Source: Nymphaea colorata (Eukaryota > Streptophyta > Magnoliopsida > Nymphaeales > Nymphaeaceae). From it: 64,000 nucleotides of DNA. Shown here piece by piece: positions 62,301 to 64,000 of this stretch. Each line of letters begins with the position of its first letter. Position 1 is the first letter of the stretch. Both the position numbers and the translations under genes were made by a program. A model generated the notes under the pieces. It ran no database searches. It was not told where the DNA came from and worked only from the letters and a program-made list of their open reading frames with translations. Location: contig NC_045150.1 in assembly GCF_008831285.2 (NCBI RefSeq), positions 5,160,001-5,224,000 on the forward strand. Reading direction: 5' to 3'.

Positions 62301-63254
62301 ATGTCCAATCACAAACATCATAAACACACTAGACCAAATCTCATAATTAGATCAATCTAACTTTACAATAGAACCATAAGAAAATGGATTTCCTCCACTT
62401 TTAACCTCATGAGAAAAATCAGTTTTATGAATTTCAGCCATTGCATGTCTGCCCACAAATGTTCACCCACCAGCAGCAAGCGAGAATATGTATATATAGA
62501 TCAATAAAGACTGCGACTAATCAACAATAACATATGTCCAACACCACACAGCACTGTTAGATGCAAAACACTTTTCCCACACAGCTTCTGAACACCCCAC
62601 GATAACAAACTGTTGTCCAACTGTTGACAACAACCCTACGGCAGAAAACAGCAACCTAATGATAGTGAAAAAATCCCACGATAGACTGCTGTCCAATACT
62701 CTCACGATAGATAAAATCTAGCAATACAAATAGAAGACCAACGACACCAGCAATACAAATAGAAGACTGCTGTCCAAGAACCCCACGACAGAGAAAATCC
62801 AGCAATCCAACGCCCAAAAAAATACCACACTGCTTGCAATGTCTTTAGCAACCAACAACTTATCTATTTATGCATCTAACGTTGTTGTACCACATATTAT
62901 TTTACACTAATCATGGATAGCGACAGAAAAAAAAAATTCAACATAAACCATCGCAGACTCCTACCCAGCTGCGATAAAATATAGATGTGTAGACACCCAT
63001 GGCTGGAGTCTATTCACGCAGATTTCATAGCGTGAATAGACTCCTCCACACGGTTCAGTTGCTGGAAAACAGTCACTCAAACTAAACGTGTGTAGCAGGA
63101 GAAGAAAACGGAAGAGGGAGAAGGGAAGGAGATTGTGGAAGAGATAGCCTGAGGAGGAGAAGTCAACGACAGTTTTTTTCTTCACGTCGCCAGCCTGATT
63201 AACACCCCAGCCACTGCTGTCTTCACGTCGCCAGTCATGCCTGCTCTGATACCA

Positions 63255-63509
63255 TGTTGCAGCTGTGAGGTTTGGAGCCCTGTCGTGAGATGTGGAGAGA
63301 GAGAGAGAGATAAAGAGAGTAGCAGCCGTAAGGCTAGGAGAAAGGAACATACTTGATTCACTGACCCTAATCTCTATTATAAAGAGATTAGGGTAGAAAG
63401 GAGATTTACATATTACACTAAACAGAAATAAGGGAAATATTAAAGAGATCTTGTAACTCTTTAATATTACGAAGAGCCACCTAGAAACATAAACTCTTCT
63501 AATTCAACA
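63255..63509 (-). repeat. TE4 5' LTR
   Basis: 255 bp, starts TGTTGCAGC and ends AATTCAACA. Outside the GA tract, five single-base differences from the 3' LTR were seen; in each this copy has G where the other has A (on the + strand). Confidence 0.93.
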
Positions 63510-63514
63510 GATAC

Positions 63515-64000
63515 TACTCCACCTTATTTGCCATCAAGTAGCCTTCTGAGTTTGCGACTCCAACTCTTGTTGTTGAAGGCAACCGAAAGAGTATGACCTT
63601 CCTCTTCCAACTTATCCAATCCCCATTGAAGGATGCTCATTTATGATTCATGGCCACCACAAAAACTGACTCACTTTCTTACTTGCCTTTATAAGAACTG
63701 CCATTACTACTGTACTGAAACTTATTCTGTCTTGAGAATATGCAATTTCTATCCTTCGAATTCTTGTTCATCGACCACCACAAAAGCTTCTGAAAAGGCC
63801 CATATACTTCCCTTGCAATCTCTTTAGTAGTTTGAAAGCACCCTAGTGCACCCATTGTCAATTCAGCCTCTAACCACTTTCTCATTCCCTACCTTCCACT
63901 TGACTAGGCTTCAAGTCTTCCTTAAACCCCCTCCCAGTCATTTCCTTGCCCACAAAGTCTTCTGAGGATGTTTAAGTGTAAAAAGGTTGTGTCTATTCTT
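63515..64000. other. Right flank of TE4, unassigned
   Basis: Across the TE4 insertion the left flank (57300-57395) and this flank were once continuous. On the reverse strand short frames such as LEEEGHTLSVAFNNKSWSRK and, on the other side of TE4, VSKDRLESFPLL are open, but I do not recognise the family. It may be an older element or gene fragment. Confidence 0.3.

Larger units (their letters stand above)
57401..63509 (-). mobile_element. TE4: complete but decayed Ty1/copia element with pol duplication
   Basis: About 6.1 kb. LTRs at 57401-57659 and 63255-63509, perfect target duplication GATAC (57396-57400, 63510-63514). Primer-binding site for initiator tRNA-Met at 63243-63254 (reverse strand TGGTATCAGAGC); polypurine tract GAGGGGGAG just inside the left LTR. 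Reverse-strand coding pieces, high to low: gag with zinc knuckle CTYCGKIGHLKDRC (61523-61945), protease WIIDSGASRRF (61121-61501), integrase (60439-61146) with LGHPSVYKL, HVDVWGP and QQNGVAERKHH, integrase-RT linker (59668-60357), RT (59000-59610), then a duplicated RT segment, RNase H (57667-58425). Stops and frameshifts separate the pieces, so it cannot make an intact polyprotein. Confidence 0.93.

Overview
The window is nuclear DNA of a flowering plant. Evidence: spliced genes with GT-AG introns, Ty1/copia and Ty3/gypsy retrotransposons primed by initiator tRNA-Met, L1-type LINE relics, MITE-like elements with target-site duplications, long TC/GA and AT microsatellites, and four genes whose closest recognisable relatives are plant proteins. 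I cannot name the species from sequence alone. Long introns packed with repeats suggest a medium-to-large genome.

Layout. 0.6-11.6 kb: QCR6, the hinge subunit of mitochondrial complex III, on the + strand. It is a 69-residue protein spread over about 10 kb, and its start codon appears to be split by an intron. Its introns hold an LRR-protein relic, copia relics and two copies of a TIR element family with 9-bp target duplications. 11.6-18.2 kb: intergenic, with microsatellites, two short hAT-like MITEs, a copia gag relic carrying tandem duplications, and a LINE relic. 18.7-39.7 kb: ATG13, the regulatory subunit of the ATG1 autophagy kinase complex, on the + strand, in three coding exons. The last intron is 18.7 kb and contains a nest of retrotransposons: a gypsy relic entered by an old copia element (called TE3 here), which was entered in turn by a near-pristine copia element (TE1) and by a deletion-derivative copia element (TE2). 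39.7-49.8 kb: a repeat desert of copia relics and one 4-kb L1-type LINE, itself hit by another copy of the 9-bp-TSD element. 50.4-51.0 kb: TIM23, a single-exon gene for the inner-membrane protein import channel, + strand. 53.5-56.0 kb: OBGM, a mitochondrial Obg-family GTPase, - strand, five coding exons, convergent with TIM23. 57.4-63.5 kb: a complete but decayed copia element (TE4) with an internal 565-bp tandem duplication.

Three of the four intact genes (QCR6, TIM23, OBGM) encode mitochondrial proteins and the fourth is an autophagy factor. I see no sign of shared regulation; this is probably coincidence. I found no convincing new multi-gene system. The most distinctive material is (a) a dispersed TIR element family with termini TATGTCAC...GTGACATA(G), 9-bp target duplications and a palindrome near one end, (b) the split AUG of QCR6, (c) the layered retroelement nest in the ATG13 intron, including a mobile-looking copia derivative whose primer-binding site is fused directly to reverse transcriptase, and (d) the pol tandem duplication in TE4 that copied a pre-existing stop codon.
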